Shown here one piece after another: positions 45,572 through 54,075 of a DNA stretch of 64,000 nucleotides. Position numbers and translations under genes: made by a program. The stretch covers positions 2,666,001 to 2,730,000 of the forward strand of contig CAXXKX010000003.1 of NCBI GenBank assembly GCA_963676655.2. Direction: 5' to 3'. The notes beneath the pieces are model-generated. The model was not told where the DNA came from. It worked only from the letters and a program-made list of their open reading frames with translations, and ran no database searches. Position 1 is the first letter of the stretch; every line of letters starts with the position of its first letter. The DNA comes from G963676655 sp963676655 (lineage in GTDB: Bacteria; Verrucomicrobiota; Lentisphaeria; Victivallales; Victivallaceae).

Positions 45572-46320
45572 TACATTTTTTAAATTTTTTTTGAGTTTTA
45601 ACAGGTATATGTATAGTAATCGATTAATCTATTTTACAAAAACTCTGCGTAGCAGTTATACCGCACCGCGTCGTACGCGGGCGTGGTCCAGCAACGAGAT
45701 GCTGGTCGCCGAAGCGGCGGTCATGCCGTTCGCTACAAAGCGCATTTGTCATGCAACGCATGACGCAGTAACATCATTTTGCTCGAAGTGATGTCATTGA
45801 TTTCAAGCGCGTAGCTGCTTAAATCAAAGACGTTGAACGGAGAGCATTAGTTGCTGGCATGCCAACTGACCGAATACGGTATATGCATTGTGTGGAGTAC
45901 TTTTATTTATCAAGAGAAATTGACTGATGAATTCTATCACCTTTCAGGGTAGGACTATGATCTTTGGTCCATGTATCCATGCCAGAAACTGGCGAGTTCT
46001 CGGCAAAGAAGAACTCGCAAAGAAATCAATGTACTGGATGTTCGGCGGTATTGGAGCGCTTATTCTGTATTTGTTGCGGGTTCGATTATGTCCTCTTTGT
46101 CGGCCCTCTGCCTGGCATTTTACACTTGCCAAACGTCAAACGAAGTTTCTCAAAGATAACAATATTGAATACACCTCCAAAAGTTGAGCCAAGCTTGAAG
46201 AAGACGGAAAAAGCATACGGGTTCCGGGATCGCGAATACTTCAAATTGAAAATCTTTCAGCTACCGGAGATATCGAGCGTGAGGGAATTATGATTTACGG
46301 CATAAACCGTCGAAGAGGCG
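45572..46320. other. Gene-poor region with GC-rich hairpins
   Basis: Between 45640 and 45830 several short stems occur: CCAGCA-ACGAGA-TGCTGG, GTCATGC-AA-CGCATGAC, and ACATCA paired with TGATGT. The composition is more GC-rich than the surroundings. No protein family is recognised. From 45840 to 46320 there is only a weak 86-codon frame. The region looks like decayed or inserted non-coding DNA at the left edge of the 46.3-53.8 kb island. Confidence 0.4.
45927..46187 (+). CDS. Doubtful 86-residue open reading frame
   Basis: The frame starts MNSITFQGRTMIFGPCIHAR and has one hydrophobic patch (YWMFGGIGALILYLLRV). A weak AAGAGA lies upstream. Codon use and lack of any recognised motif make it uncertain; overlapping frames of similar length exist. 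It may be a fragment of an older gene. Confidence 0.15.
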   Translation: MNSITFQGRTMIFGPCIHARNWRVLGKEELAKKSMYWMFGGIGALILYLLRVRLCPLCRPSAWHFTLAKRQTKFLKDNNIEYTSKS

Positions 46321-46412
46321 GATGTAGTAATCTTTGACAGACGGGGAAAGTATTAAAATGAGAAGACGGAAAAAGTCATAAATTGCTGAAATACAGGCAC
46401 AAAAAATGGTGG
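46321..46412 (+). repeat. 92-bp direct repeat, left copy (island boundary)
   Basis: GATGTAGTAATC to AAAAAATGGTGG matches 53650-53740 with three substitutions and one single-base indel. Its right end reads TGGTGG, the reverse complement of the tRNA tail CCACCA, though no tRNA is present here. It marks the left boundary of the region containing the HipA, radical SAM and helicase genes. Confidence 0.8.
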
Positions 46413-46557
46413 AGCGCTTGCCCTTGTCCTAAAAATCTCTTAAACTCAGAAATCATAGTTCAAATACTTCAAAATCAAGAATTCACTAGAAAAGAAATTG
46501 CAGCCTTTTTGTGTTCATAAAGGAAATATTTCCCTAACAGAAATAACTAAAAGTATG

Positions 46558-47814
46558 TCAATAGTGGAACGCTGGGGACATATTTTCAATTTCCATACGT
46601 GAAATTTGTAAGTGCTGCGCAATTTCACGCCATGTTCCAACCATATGTCGAATTTTGGCTAGTTGATTTTCTGCCAGTGAGGAGGGCATTCTGAAATGTT
46701 CCGCGACCGATAACGCCAGGTCAAAATCCAGAGAGTTATCTGTCATGGAGATATTCAAAGACAGACCGCCGCCGTTTGGATTCGGGTTGATATCATAGGC
46801 AGGAGAAAGCGTCCAGCCTTGCGGAGTCAATATAAATCCGTGATTACGCAAATGGTCATCGGTGTTGGATACCGCAATGCTGAAAACAATCCGGCGCCAT
46901 AATTCCGCGAGATCCTCATTTGGCCTGGCTCCATGCCGTACAATGAACTGCGCCAGATCAAGATAACTGCAGCCGCTGATGTAATTATCCCCGTCATTTT
47001 TTCCCAGCAAAGTCATTGCCGAGGCAAAGTGAATGCGTTCCGGCCCCTTGCGGTCAAAACGTTTTGTCAAAAAAGTGTTGCCGTGTTTGGAAAATTTTTC
47101 GATTTGACACTCAGGTACCAGTAAACCGCTTTTTCGCGCCAGTTCATGAACAACCATTTCCCAGGCTCCTGTATTGGCGTTGTCCGCACGACTGGGAAAC
47201 TTGGCGATCCATAAATTGCCGGCATTGTCCACTACGTTGGCCTTGGGACGGGCTCCTCCAAGAGATGACCCCGGAGCTAAAAGCATGCCCAACCACTTTT
47301 CGTGTTCACTATCCGTTACGTCTTCCTCTTCATAATGCCGACACGCCGCTTCAAGTTCGCGCAAAGAAGTCCAGGGAGGTGCGGGCAGTTCGGAATCATT
47401 ACTCAAAAAATCACCTGAGTAGTCCAGTTTAAACCTGAGAGCCCCCATTCTGGTCATATCATGCACGCCAAGAAGATAATCGGATTCCGTCAATAGCCGG
47501 ACCGGATGATTTTCGTGACGTGCTCTGATTGCTTCCCGCTGCCGCATAAGCTGTCTTCCCCAGCGATCCGGGGATGAATCCAGAAAAATGTCGAAGGAGA
47601 TTTTTCTTGAATCGGCGTATTGTCGACCGGGGTAAAACTGTAAGTCCGGATCGATGATTTGCGCTGACTTTGATGTCAGCCAGTCATGGTTGAATTCAAA
47701 GGAAAAAATTTCCCTGCCGCGAATAAACTGAACATGCAGACATCCCATTAAGACGGGAGTTTGCAATTCCGGCCAGTCGGCGTAAACGTAAATATTTTTC
47801 AAGGCGTCATTCAT
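46558..47814 (-). CDS. hipA: HipA-family serine/threonine kinase toxin
   Basis: A 418-residue protein of the HipA family. GSSLGGARPKA (about 183-192) is the Gly-rich loop and WIAKFPS holds the ATP-contacting lysine. The catalytic loop is SNTDDHLRNHG (Asp319, Asn324) and PAYDINP (Asp341) the metal-binding DFG equivalent. All key residues are present, so an active kinase is likely. HipA of E. coli phosphorylates glutamyl-tRNA synthetase; the target here is unknown. It begins two bases after the stop of its XRE partner. Confidence 0.9.
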   Translation of the reverse strand: MNDALKNIYVYADWPELQTPVLMGCLHVQFIRGREIFSFEFNHDWLTSKSAQIIDPDLQFYPGRQYADSRKISFDIFLDSSPDRWGRQLMRQREAIRARHENHPVRLLTESDYLLGVHDMTRMGALRFKLDYSGDFLSNDSELPAPPWTSLRELEAACRHYEEEDVTDSEHEKWLGMLLAPGSSLGGARPKANVVDNAGNLWIAKFPSRADNANTGAWEMVVHELARKSGLLVPECQIEKFSKHGNTFLTKRFDRKGPERIHFASAMTLLGKNDGDNYISGCSYLDLAQFIVRHGARPNEDLAELWRRIVFSIAVSNTDDHLRNHGFILTPQGWTLSPAYDINPNPNGGGLSLNISMTDNSLDFDLALSVAEHFRMPSSLAENQLAKIRHMVGTWREIAQHLQISRMEIENMSPAFHY

Positions 47815-47816
47815 GA

Positions 47817-48131
47817 TTATTCCTTTTTCGAAGCGCGCAGCCGTACCGGAAGTTGCAGATCCTGAAGTGTCCGCCCCAGTTCATCATCGGCGGCAACTTT
47901 TAAAATGTCTTCCTCCAGCCCCAGCGAAACCAGCACCTGGACATAGTTGCCAAGAGAAACCGTCGGCGAACCCTTTTCGATCATCGTCAAGGTCGGCCGA
48001 CTGATCCCTGCACGCTCGGCCTGTAGCGTCGTGCTGATATTGCGACGAAGTCTCGCCAGCCGGATATTTTCGCCAAATCTTTCAAGAATTGTGACTGTCT
48101 TCGGAAATAATACGTTTTTTCTTTTTGCCAT
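47817..48131 (-). CDS. hipB: HipB-like XRE-family antitoxin
   Basis: A 104-residue protein with a helix-turn-helix near residues 18-70 (FGENIRLARLRRNISTTLQA, ERAGISRPTLTMIEKGSPTV). Position directly before hipA and size fit the antitoxin and autorepressor role. The C-terminal 30 residues (LGRTLQDLQLPVRLRASKKE) end in a flexible basic tail, as in antitoxins that plug into HipA. AAAATGGATTTATT precedes the ATG, a weak ribosome site. Confidence 0.85.
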   Translation of the reverse strand: MAKRKNVLFPKTVTILERFGENIRLARLRRNISTTLQAERAGISRPTLTMIEKGSPTVSLGNYVQVLVSLGLEEDILKVAADDELGRTLQDLQLPVRLRASKKE

Positions 48132-48162
48132 AATAAATCCATTTTAAGTTCAATGTAAAATA

Positions 48163-48190
48163 AATTTAACCCTAAAACTAATTTTGTCAA
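48163..48190 (-). promoter_or_regulatory. Possible hipBA promoter
   Basis: On the minus strand TTGACA (48185-48190) is followed after 16 bases by TAAATT (48163-48168), a poor -10. TTTTA and TAAAA flank the next 10 bases (around 48142-48160), which could be an operator. The perfect -35 in a 119-base gap upstream of hipB is the main support. Confidence 0.35.
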
Positions 48191-48250
48191 ATATATTTTA
48201 TATTATCTTTCAGGTAAAAGCAAGGGCAAAGCTTCAATTGTAACGATAAA

Positions 48251-48937
48251 TCAATAATCTTCCAGCATATCAGCCAGCTCCCTGATTGGTTTCGGGAGTT
48301 TTTCCATATTGGTTTCCGGCGGATATATATGCGGGTATTCCTCGTCCTCCTCTTCCTCGTATTCGAATCCGTACTTTTGCCATACCGCGTAAAGCAACCG
48401 GCAATCTCCATTTTTCAAATAAGTCCGGTTCTTTTTTAGAAGTTCCAATATCGGATCTTTTTCGTCGTCCTCGTCTTCCTCTTCAAATCGATTATGATAA
48501 TAGTCATAGCGTTCCATTTGTGAATCGTGAAGTATTGATGCGGCATCTAACCGACAATGAATACTTATGACGATTCGACCGTTTGCCTCATATACGTAAA
48601 CCCCCTGATCATCTTCTCCGCAGAAACCATACTGTTCGATTTTTTCCGTCAATTCGACATCCCCTTCAAACGCGAAGGCCAAAGTCCACCAGTCATAGCT
48701 TTCGGAATACATAACATCATAATATTTGACCATTAAAGGCTCCCAGCCTCCAGGTAAGTCATATGCATCATTATGATAAACAAAACTGACCCGGCTTGAG
48801 GTTGGATCAGCTCTACGTGAAAGACGGGACACATCTTCCTTGTCGGCTTTTTTAAGCTTCCGGTCAATTGCCAGAAACTCATAAGATGTGGAACTGTGAT
48901 CGGCTTGAAAACCTTTACGTTCTGAGATAATTTTCAT
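48251..48937 (-). CDS. Acidic protein of unknown function next to radical SAM enzyme
   Basis: A 228-residue soluble protein with no signal peptide. The N-terminal part is well-structured looking and rich in polar and aromatic residues (KGFQADHSSTSYEF, SFVYHNDAYDLPGGWEPL, YYDVMYSESYDWWT). The C-terminal part has two acidic runs (FEEEDEDDEKD and YEEEEDEEY). I do not recognise the family with confidence. It starts 20 bases after the stop of the radical SAM gene, so the two are surely co-transcribed. It could be the substrate, a partner, or a DNA mimic because of its acidity; none of these is shown by the sequence. Confidence 0.65.
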   Translation of the reverse strand: MKIISERKGFQADHSSTSYEFLAIDRKLKKADKEDVSRLSRRADPTSSRVSFVYHNDAYDLPGGWEPLMVKYYDVMYSESYDWWTLAFAFEGDVELTEKIEQYGFCGEDDQGVYVYEANGRIVISIHCRLDAASILHDSQMERYDYYHNRFEEEDEDDEKDPILELLKKNRTYLKNGDCRLLYAVWQKYGFEYEEEEDEEYPHIYPPETNMEKLPKPIRELADMLEDY

Positions 48938-48957
48938 TGTTTTTTCTTCCTCATTAT

Positions 48958-50418
48958 TTAAGTTTTTTCTTTTTGTTTGATAATCCAGGATGGGTAAGAG
49001 TCAAATTTCGGCTTCAGCGATTCGGCAATTTCCTCGGCTGTCGCATAAGGAAATCCCATGGTAGTATGCCCAATTGAATCTTGAATATCGGCAATCATAT
49101 CGTAGTCTACATTCGAATAATCAGGTGGATCAGGACAACCGGGATCGCAACCCAACGCGTCGTCTGCAAACGCCCGACACCCGCCGCAAGCGTTTTTCGT
49201 TTCACAAACCCCGCAATGACTGTCCGTGAAACTCTTCGCATTGCGAAATAGGCGAAAACGTCGCAGACGCTTGGAATTATGCCATAACTTGTCAGGAGCG
49301 GATATTGCTAAATTTCCTGCATTAAAAGGTGGCACGACCAGTTGTGAGCATGGATAAAGTGAACCGTCCGGCGCGATAGAAGCTATACGGTTCCCGGCTG
49401 AACAACCAATAATCCCGTGTTCAGTTGCAACATTCTCCGGCAGGTCTTTTTGCAGAAAACTTAGCGCGCAGTCCAACCTTAGTTCAATTCCGGGAATTGT
49501 CGATAATTGAGATAACTCAGACTTCAAATTCATAAGTTGTCGCGGGAACGGTATTTCATTATGCCAACGCTTCTCTGATGCCGGAGGCTTATACCGCAGC
49601 ATAGTAAAACGTTGAAGTCCGATATTATACAATTCCATAACCAGCGGAGTCAGGAACTCAATAGTTCCGCGATTCAGGCAAATATTCGCTCCGATTCGGA
49701 TTCCGTTGTCCATAGCCCCAGCCCTTAATTCACTCAAGTCGTGCAGGTAGCTGCGCCAATCGGACGAGTGAAACAATTCAGCGTGTATACCAAATTGCAA
49801 TGAGGTCAATGAACCGGAAAATCCCTCCAATAAGTCAGAGTCAATAAACTGTTGTCCAGTAGTTAAGTGGATAATCAAGCCACTGTCGGCAGCGTGTTTC
49901 ACAAGCTCTTGAATATCCTCCCGCTCCAAAGGCTCTCCGCCTCCAATTGCTAATTGGAAAACCTGCCATCGGGCAATTTTTTCAATCAACTTTTTTGCGT
50001 CGTCAGTATTGAGCTCCTTGTTTTGGAACGGGATACGCCGCGCGTAACAGTCCGGGCAGTTCATCTTACAGCGGTATGTCACGGCCCAGTGTACAGTCTC
50101 CGGCGCGGAAAGCCATTGATGAGGGTGTTGCAGCGTCAACAGGTCTTGTTTTTTCCGGGGCGCTTGCGCCGGAACTTCACTTATAATATTCAGTTCACGC
50201 AAACGCTCAATGAACTCTCTTGAATCAGGTAAATCTTCGGTCTCGGGCAATACTCCACCGTTTTTCCTGGCTTGCGCAAGCAATGCGAATCCTGCTTTAT
50301 CTACCTCCAGCGTAGTTCCATTTCGTTGATCGAAAACCAATCCTCCGAAATATTCAGCCCGTAACCTTACTTTGTCGGTTAAATAAAATTTGCCTTGAAT
50401 ATTTTCTTCCCGTGTCAT
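48958..50418 (-). CDS. Radical SAM/SPASM protein with N-terminal PqqD-like (RRE) domain
   Basis: A 486-residue protein. Residues about 15-82 (VRLRAEYFGGLVFDQRNGTT, then LLAQARKNG) resemble PqqD, the RiPP recognition element. The radical SAM cluster cysteines are in CKMNCPDC (Cys117, 121, 124) and the glycine-rich SAM motif is IGGGEPLE. The SPASM region has Cys339, 357, 402, 405, 411, 414, 424 and 428, enough for two auxiliary iron-sulfur clusters. This layout is typical of enzymes that modify ribosomally made peptides or proteins. No short precursor peptide gene is seen nearby; the 228-residue gene is the adjacent candidate. Confidence 0.85.
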   Translation of the reverse strand: MTREENIQGKFYLTDKVRLRAEYFGGLVFDQRNGTTLEVDKAGFALLAQARKNGGVLPETEDLPDSREFIERLRELNIISEVPAQAPRKKQDLLTLQHPHQWLSAPETVHWAVTYRCKMNCPDCYARRIPFQNKELNTDDAKKLIEKIARWQVFQLAIGGGEPLEREDIQELVKHAADSGLIIHLTTGQQFIDSDLLEGFSGSLTSLQFGIHAELFHSSDWRSYLHDLSELRAGAMDNGIRIGANICLNRGTIEFLTPLVMELYNIGLQRFTMLRYKPPASEKRWHNEIPFPRQLMNLKSELSQLSTIPGIELRLDCALSFLQKDLPENVATEHGIIGCSAGNRIASIAPDGSLYPCSQLVVPPFNAGNLAISAPDKLWHNSKRLRRFRLFRNAKSFTDSHCGVCETKNACGGCRAFADDALGCDPGCPDPPDYSNVDYDMIADIQDSIGHTTMGFPYATAEEIAESLKPKFDSYPSWIIKQKEKT

Positions 50419-50497
50419 ATTGTCCTTTAAAAATTATAATTCAGGACGTACTGTATATCATATGTAGAAGAAATCAAAGAAACATGTCGTTTGAATA

Positions 50498-52906
50498 ATG
50501 AAATCCTCAGACAAAATAAAAACTTTAGCGGAACTGGAACATGAACTGGCCGAAGTAAGCGCCAGAAAATTCGAGATTGAAGAACAAATACGCTTTTTGA
50601 AAAATAAAGTCAATACAAAATATTTGACTTCCAAGTCAAAATTAAGCGAGGCAGAAAAAATTGCTTTATTCAAATCACTTTTTCAAGGCCGGACCGATGT
50701 TTATCCAAAGCGTTTTGAAAGCCGTAAAACCAGCAAATCCGGTTATCATCCGGCCTGCGCAAATGAATGGAAAAACGGCATATGTCTTAAGCCAAAAGTC
50801 AAATGCGGCAATTGTGAGCATCGCAACCTGCTTCCGTTAACCGAAAAAGTCATCAGAAACCATTTACTTGGAAGTTTTACCATCGGAGTTTATCCACTGC
50901 TTGAAGATGACTCATGTTGTTTTCTTGCAGTTGATTTTGATAAAAAAAGCTGGAGCTCAGATGTTCAGGCATTCTCCGAAACATGTCACAAAATTAATAT
51001 TCCCGCGTCAATAGAAATATCCCGGTCTGGCAATGGCGCTCACGTATGGATTTTCTTTTCCGAACCTGTCGCTGCCCATGTCGCAAGGCAAATGGGGGCA
51101 TATATTATAACCCTGACCATGGAAAATAATCCTGAATTAGGTTTTGACTCTTATGACCGTTTTTTTCCAAATCAGGATACATTGCCAAAAGGCGGTTTCG
51201 GTAATTTAATCGCACTGCCGCTTCAGGCGGAACCGCGACGAAACGGTTACAGTGTTTTTGTTGATAACAAACTCCAGTCATTCCCGGATCAATGGCAGTA
51301 TCTTGCCAATATTCAAAAAATGTCCTTGGATGAAGTGACTGCCGTCGCGGAAAAAGCAGTAAGAACGGGCCAGATCACTGGCGTTCCAAGCGTCGAGGAA
51401 GAAGGAACTCCCCCATGGGAAGAGGCCGCGTCCAGAAAAAGAAAAGAGCACCCTGTTACGGCTCCCCTGCCAGAAAAGCTTGATATTGTTATAGAGAACC
51501 AGATATATTTTGATAAAGAGCAATTGACTCCACAGCTAAAAAATATACTATTGCGCATCGCGGCGTTTCAGAATCCGGAATTCTATAAAATGCAGGCCAT
51601 GCGTATGCCCGTCTACAATAAACCTCGCATCATAAGCTGCAGCGAAGATTTTCCAAAACATATTGGTTTACCACGCGGTTGCGCCGATGATATTACCTCC
51701 TTATTACGTGAACTTAAAATCCCGTATAACGTTCTTGATAAAAGAAATTTCGGGAAAGAAAAATATTTTTCTTTCACCGGAGAATTGCGACCGGAACAGC
51801 AAAAAGCATTATCGGCCCTGATTCCCTATGATATTGGGGTACTTTCCGCGTCAACAGCGTTCGGCAAGACAGTTGTTGCCGCCGCGATGATCGCAAGACG
51901 TAATGTTAATACACTCGTTTTGGTCCATCGGGTTCAGTTGATTGAACAATGGCAGGCCAGATTAGTAAATTTCCTGAATATTGATTCGCAGCAAGTCGGC
52001 ATAATCGGAGGCGGCAAAAGTAAACCAACAGGCATAATTGATATCGCGACAATACAGAGTCTATGCAAAAAAGGTGTTGTCAATGACCTTGTCGGAAATT
52101 ACGGCCATATAATTGTCGATGAATGCCACCATCTTTCAGCATTCAGCTTTGAGCTGGTTGCAAGACAATGCAAGGCAAAATATTTTCTCGGCCTCTCCGC
52201 TACTTTAAAACGCAAGGATGGACATCATCCTATAATATTTATGCAATGCGGTCCGGTCAGGCATCGAGTAAATGACCGTAAACAAGCGGAAAAAAGACCA
52301 TTTAACCACAGAGTTTTCATTCGAAATACTCAAACCGTATTGTCTGAAAAAACTGATTCAAATCAATCACTTCTAATTCATCAAATTTATTCGCAATTAA
52401 TGGAAAGCACGAAACGCAATAATCTAATTATCAGTGATGTAACCAAGGCTCTACAGGCTGGAAGATCGCCTGTAGTTATTACTGAACGTAAAGCCCATTT
52501 GAATTATCTAGCTGAACGCTTTGCTGGAATTACAGACAACCTTATAATCTTAAAAGGCGGTATGCGGAAAAAGGAATATTGCGAGGCTTTTCAGCGCATG
52601 GCGGAGATCCCGGAGCATGGGGAGCGTCTTATTCTGGCGACGGGGAGATTTCTCGGAGAAGGTTTTGATGATGCCAGGCTTGATACATTGTTTTTGACTT
52701 TGCCGGTTTCCTGGAAAGGAACATTGTCACAATATGCCGGCAGATTGCATCGTCTGCATCACAATAAAAAAGAGGTCCAAATTTACGATTATGCGGATTT
52801 GGATATTCCAGTTACAGAAAGAATGTTCAAGCGGCGGTGTGTTGGCTACAAAGCAATCGGTTATGAAATTGCTCAATGTGATAAACAGCAGGACAATCTT
52901 CTGTAA
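50498..52906 (+). CDS. AEP primase-SF2 helicase fusion (TOTE conflict-system type)
   Basis: An 802-residue protein. An N-terminal coiled coil (residues 8-37) is followed by a zinc-binding segment (Cys87, 96, 103, 106). An archaeo-eukaryotic-primase-like domain comes next: LAVDFDKKSW (Asp146, Asp148), SGNGAHVWIFF (His182), YDRFFPNQD. A superfamily 2 helicase fills 425-780: TAFGKT (Walker A), DECHH (541-545), LSAT (566-569), QYAGRLHR (745-752). This order is that of the TOTE conflict-system proteins. No nuclease domain is visible in the chain. It is divergent from the radical SAM gene across 79 bases. Confidence 0.8.
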   Translation: MKSSDKIKTLAELEHELAEVSARKFEIEEQIRFLKNKVNTKYLTSKSKLSEAEKIALFKSLFQGRTDVYPKRFESRKTSKSGYHPACANEWKNGICLKPKVKCGNCEHRNLLPLTEKVIRNHLLGSFTIGVYPLLEDDSCCFLAVDFDKKSWSSDVQAFSETCHKINIPASIEISRSGNGAHVWIFFSEPVAAHVARQMGAYIITLTMENNPELGFDSYDRFFPNQDTLPKGGFGNLIALPLQAEPRRNGYSVFVDNKLQSFPDQWQYLANIQKMSLDEVTAVAEKAVRTGQITGVPSVEEEGTPPWEEAASRKRKEHPVTAPLPEKLDIVIENQIYFDKEQLTPQLKNILLRIAAFQNPEFYKMQAMRMPVYNKPRIISCSEDFPKHIGLPRGCADDITSLLRELKIPYNVLDKRNFGKEKYFSFTGELRPEQQKALSALIPYDIGVLSASTAFGKTVVAAAMIARRNVNTLVLVHRVQLIEQWQARLVNFLNIDSQQVGIIGGGKSKPTGIIDIATIQSLCKKGVVNDLVGNYGHIIVDECHHLSAFSFELVARQCKAKYFLGLSATLKRKDGHHPIIFMQCGPVRHRVNDRKQAEKRPFNHRVFIRNTQTVLSEKTDSNQSLLIHQIYSQLMESTKRNNLIISDVTKALQAGRSPVVITERKAHLNYLAERFAGITDNLIILKGGMRKKEYCEAFQRMAEIPEHGERLILATGRFLGEGFDDARLDTLFLTLPVSWKGTLSQYAGRLHRLHHNKKEVQIYDYADLDIPVTERMFKRRCVGYKAIGYEIAQCDKQQDNLL

Positions 52907-52985
52907 TTTGCAATTGCTTATACACTTAATAAAGCACGAAACGCGTTTTAACTTTACTTTCAGATTATAGAAACCATCTGATTGC

Positions 52986-53351
52986 GTGATATATTTCTCC
53001 CAAAAACAACCGGAGAATTATCATTTGAAAACAGAAATATGGCAAGCGGCCAAATTGCTGCTTGCTCAACTATTGCGTTTGGATATAAATGAACAACTTG
53101 TTCGCGAAGTGGAGTATCTTAAGGCCGAGAATCAGGTATTGAAATATCAAATCAATCAATCCGGTAAACGCATGAGATTTACCGATGAACAACGGAAGTT
53201 TTTAGCAGTAAAGGCCAATGCGTTGGGCAGAAGATTATCTGAAGTAGTAACTATTGTCAGGCCGGAAACAATTCTGCGTTGGCACAAAAGGCTCGTTGCT
53301 TTAAAATATGATTCGTCTAAAGTAAAACGTAAGACAGATCATTATGAGTAA
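52986..53351 (+). pseudogene. Truncated integrase/transposase N-terminal fragment
   Basis: The 121-residue frame contains RMRFTDEQRKFLAVKANALG and VRPETILRWHKRLVALKYD, the N-terminal signature of rve-type integrase core transposases common in Planctomycetes and relatives. The catalytic DDE domain is absent; after the stop at 53351 no continuation is readable in any frame. It is probably the remnant of a mobile element inside the island. The first 25 residues may not belong to the original protein. Confidence 0.6.
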
Positions 53352-53649
53352 ACATGTCACGCAGAGGTTTTACAACGTAAGGATTACGAAATGGAGAAGA
53401 TATTATTGACAACGGTATTACTCGTGTCCGTTCTAAACGTTCTGGCAATATAACATAGTTAAGCTATTTTTTGACTTTCACTTGGAAGAGGTTGGATGGC
53501 AAAATTTAAAAATTATAAAATATATTTAAAATTGAATGTAGAAATTTGATTAATTGTGATTAGACTATAAAAGAAGTGTTTGCATTATTCATGGATTTGT
53601 ATACAATTTGTTGACACTCCATATCATCATTGATAATGTTTTAAGCGTG
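53352..53649. other. AT-rich non-coding stretch
   Basis: No gene, terminator or clear promoter was recognised. The first 100 bases may be decayed transposase sequence; the rest is AT-rich with no strong structure. Confidence 0.4.
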
Positions 53650-53740
53650 GATGTAGTAATCATTGACAGACGGGGAAAGTATTAAAATGAGAAGACGAAA
53701 AAGTCATAACTTGCTGAAATATAGGCACAAAAAATGGTGG
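53650..53740 (+). repeat. 91-bp direct repeat, right copy, running into tRNA-Phe
   Basis: Partner of 46321-46412. Its last six bases TGGTGG are the 3' end of the minus-strand tRNA-Phe including CCA, so the repeat lies across the tRNA end. In this copy an ATG at 53687 opens MRRRKSHNLLKYRHKKWW, a strongly basic peptide frame that then runs into antisense tRNA; in the left copy a one-base insertion breaks it. Confidence 0.8.
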
Positions 53741-53810
53741 CAGGAGCCAGAATCGAACTGGCGACACAGGGATTTTCAGTCCCCTGCTCTACCGACTGAG
53801 CTATCCCGCC
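53735..53810 (-). tRNA. tRNA-Phe (GAA)
   Basis: A 76-base tRNA on the minus strand with an encoded CCA. The acceptor stem GGCGGGA pairs with TCCTGCC (one G-T pair). The D-arm has AGCTCAGTCGGTAGAGC, the anticodon loop reads CTGAAAA with anticodon GAA, and the T-arm has GTTCGATTC. All arms fold normally. Its 3' end overlaps the right direct repeat by six bases, placing it at the right border of the helicase/radical SAM island. The 265 bases upstream (53811-54075) show nothing else. Confidence 0.95.
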
Positions 53811-54075
53811 ACCGGGAGATGTTTCCAAGAGTTGAAGCATATCCTCAACTTTCGGAACGCATAATAGATACTTTTTTTAGAAAAAATCAAGCCGAAAATC
53901 AATTTTTTTTGTTATTTTTCTTAAATAATGATATTGAATTACTTTTTTTGCAGGATAAAACATTCATTTACATTGCCGTTAGCTTGAATTTGACACAATG
54001 AACATACTTTTATAAATTTATGTAAGATTATTTTAGTAAATTAATCAAAGTTTGTACAATTTGTTACCTTTTGCG

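Noticed and set aside
53663..54001. 112-codon open frame across the right direct repeat
   Set aside because: Most of it is antisense to tRNA-Phe and AT-rich spacer; only the basic start inside the repeat is noted as a finding.
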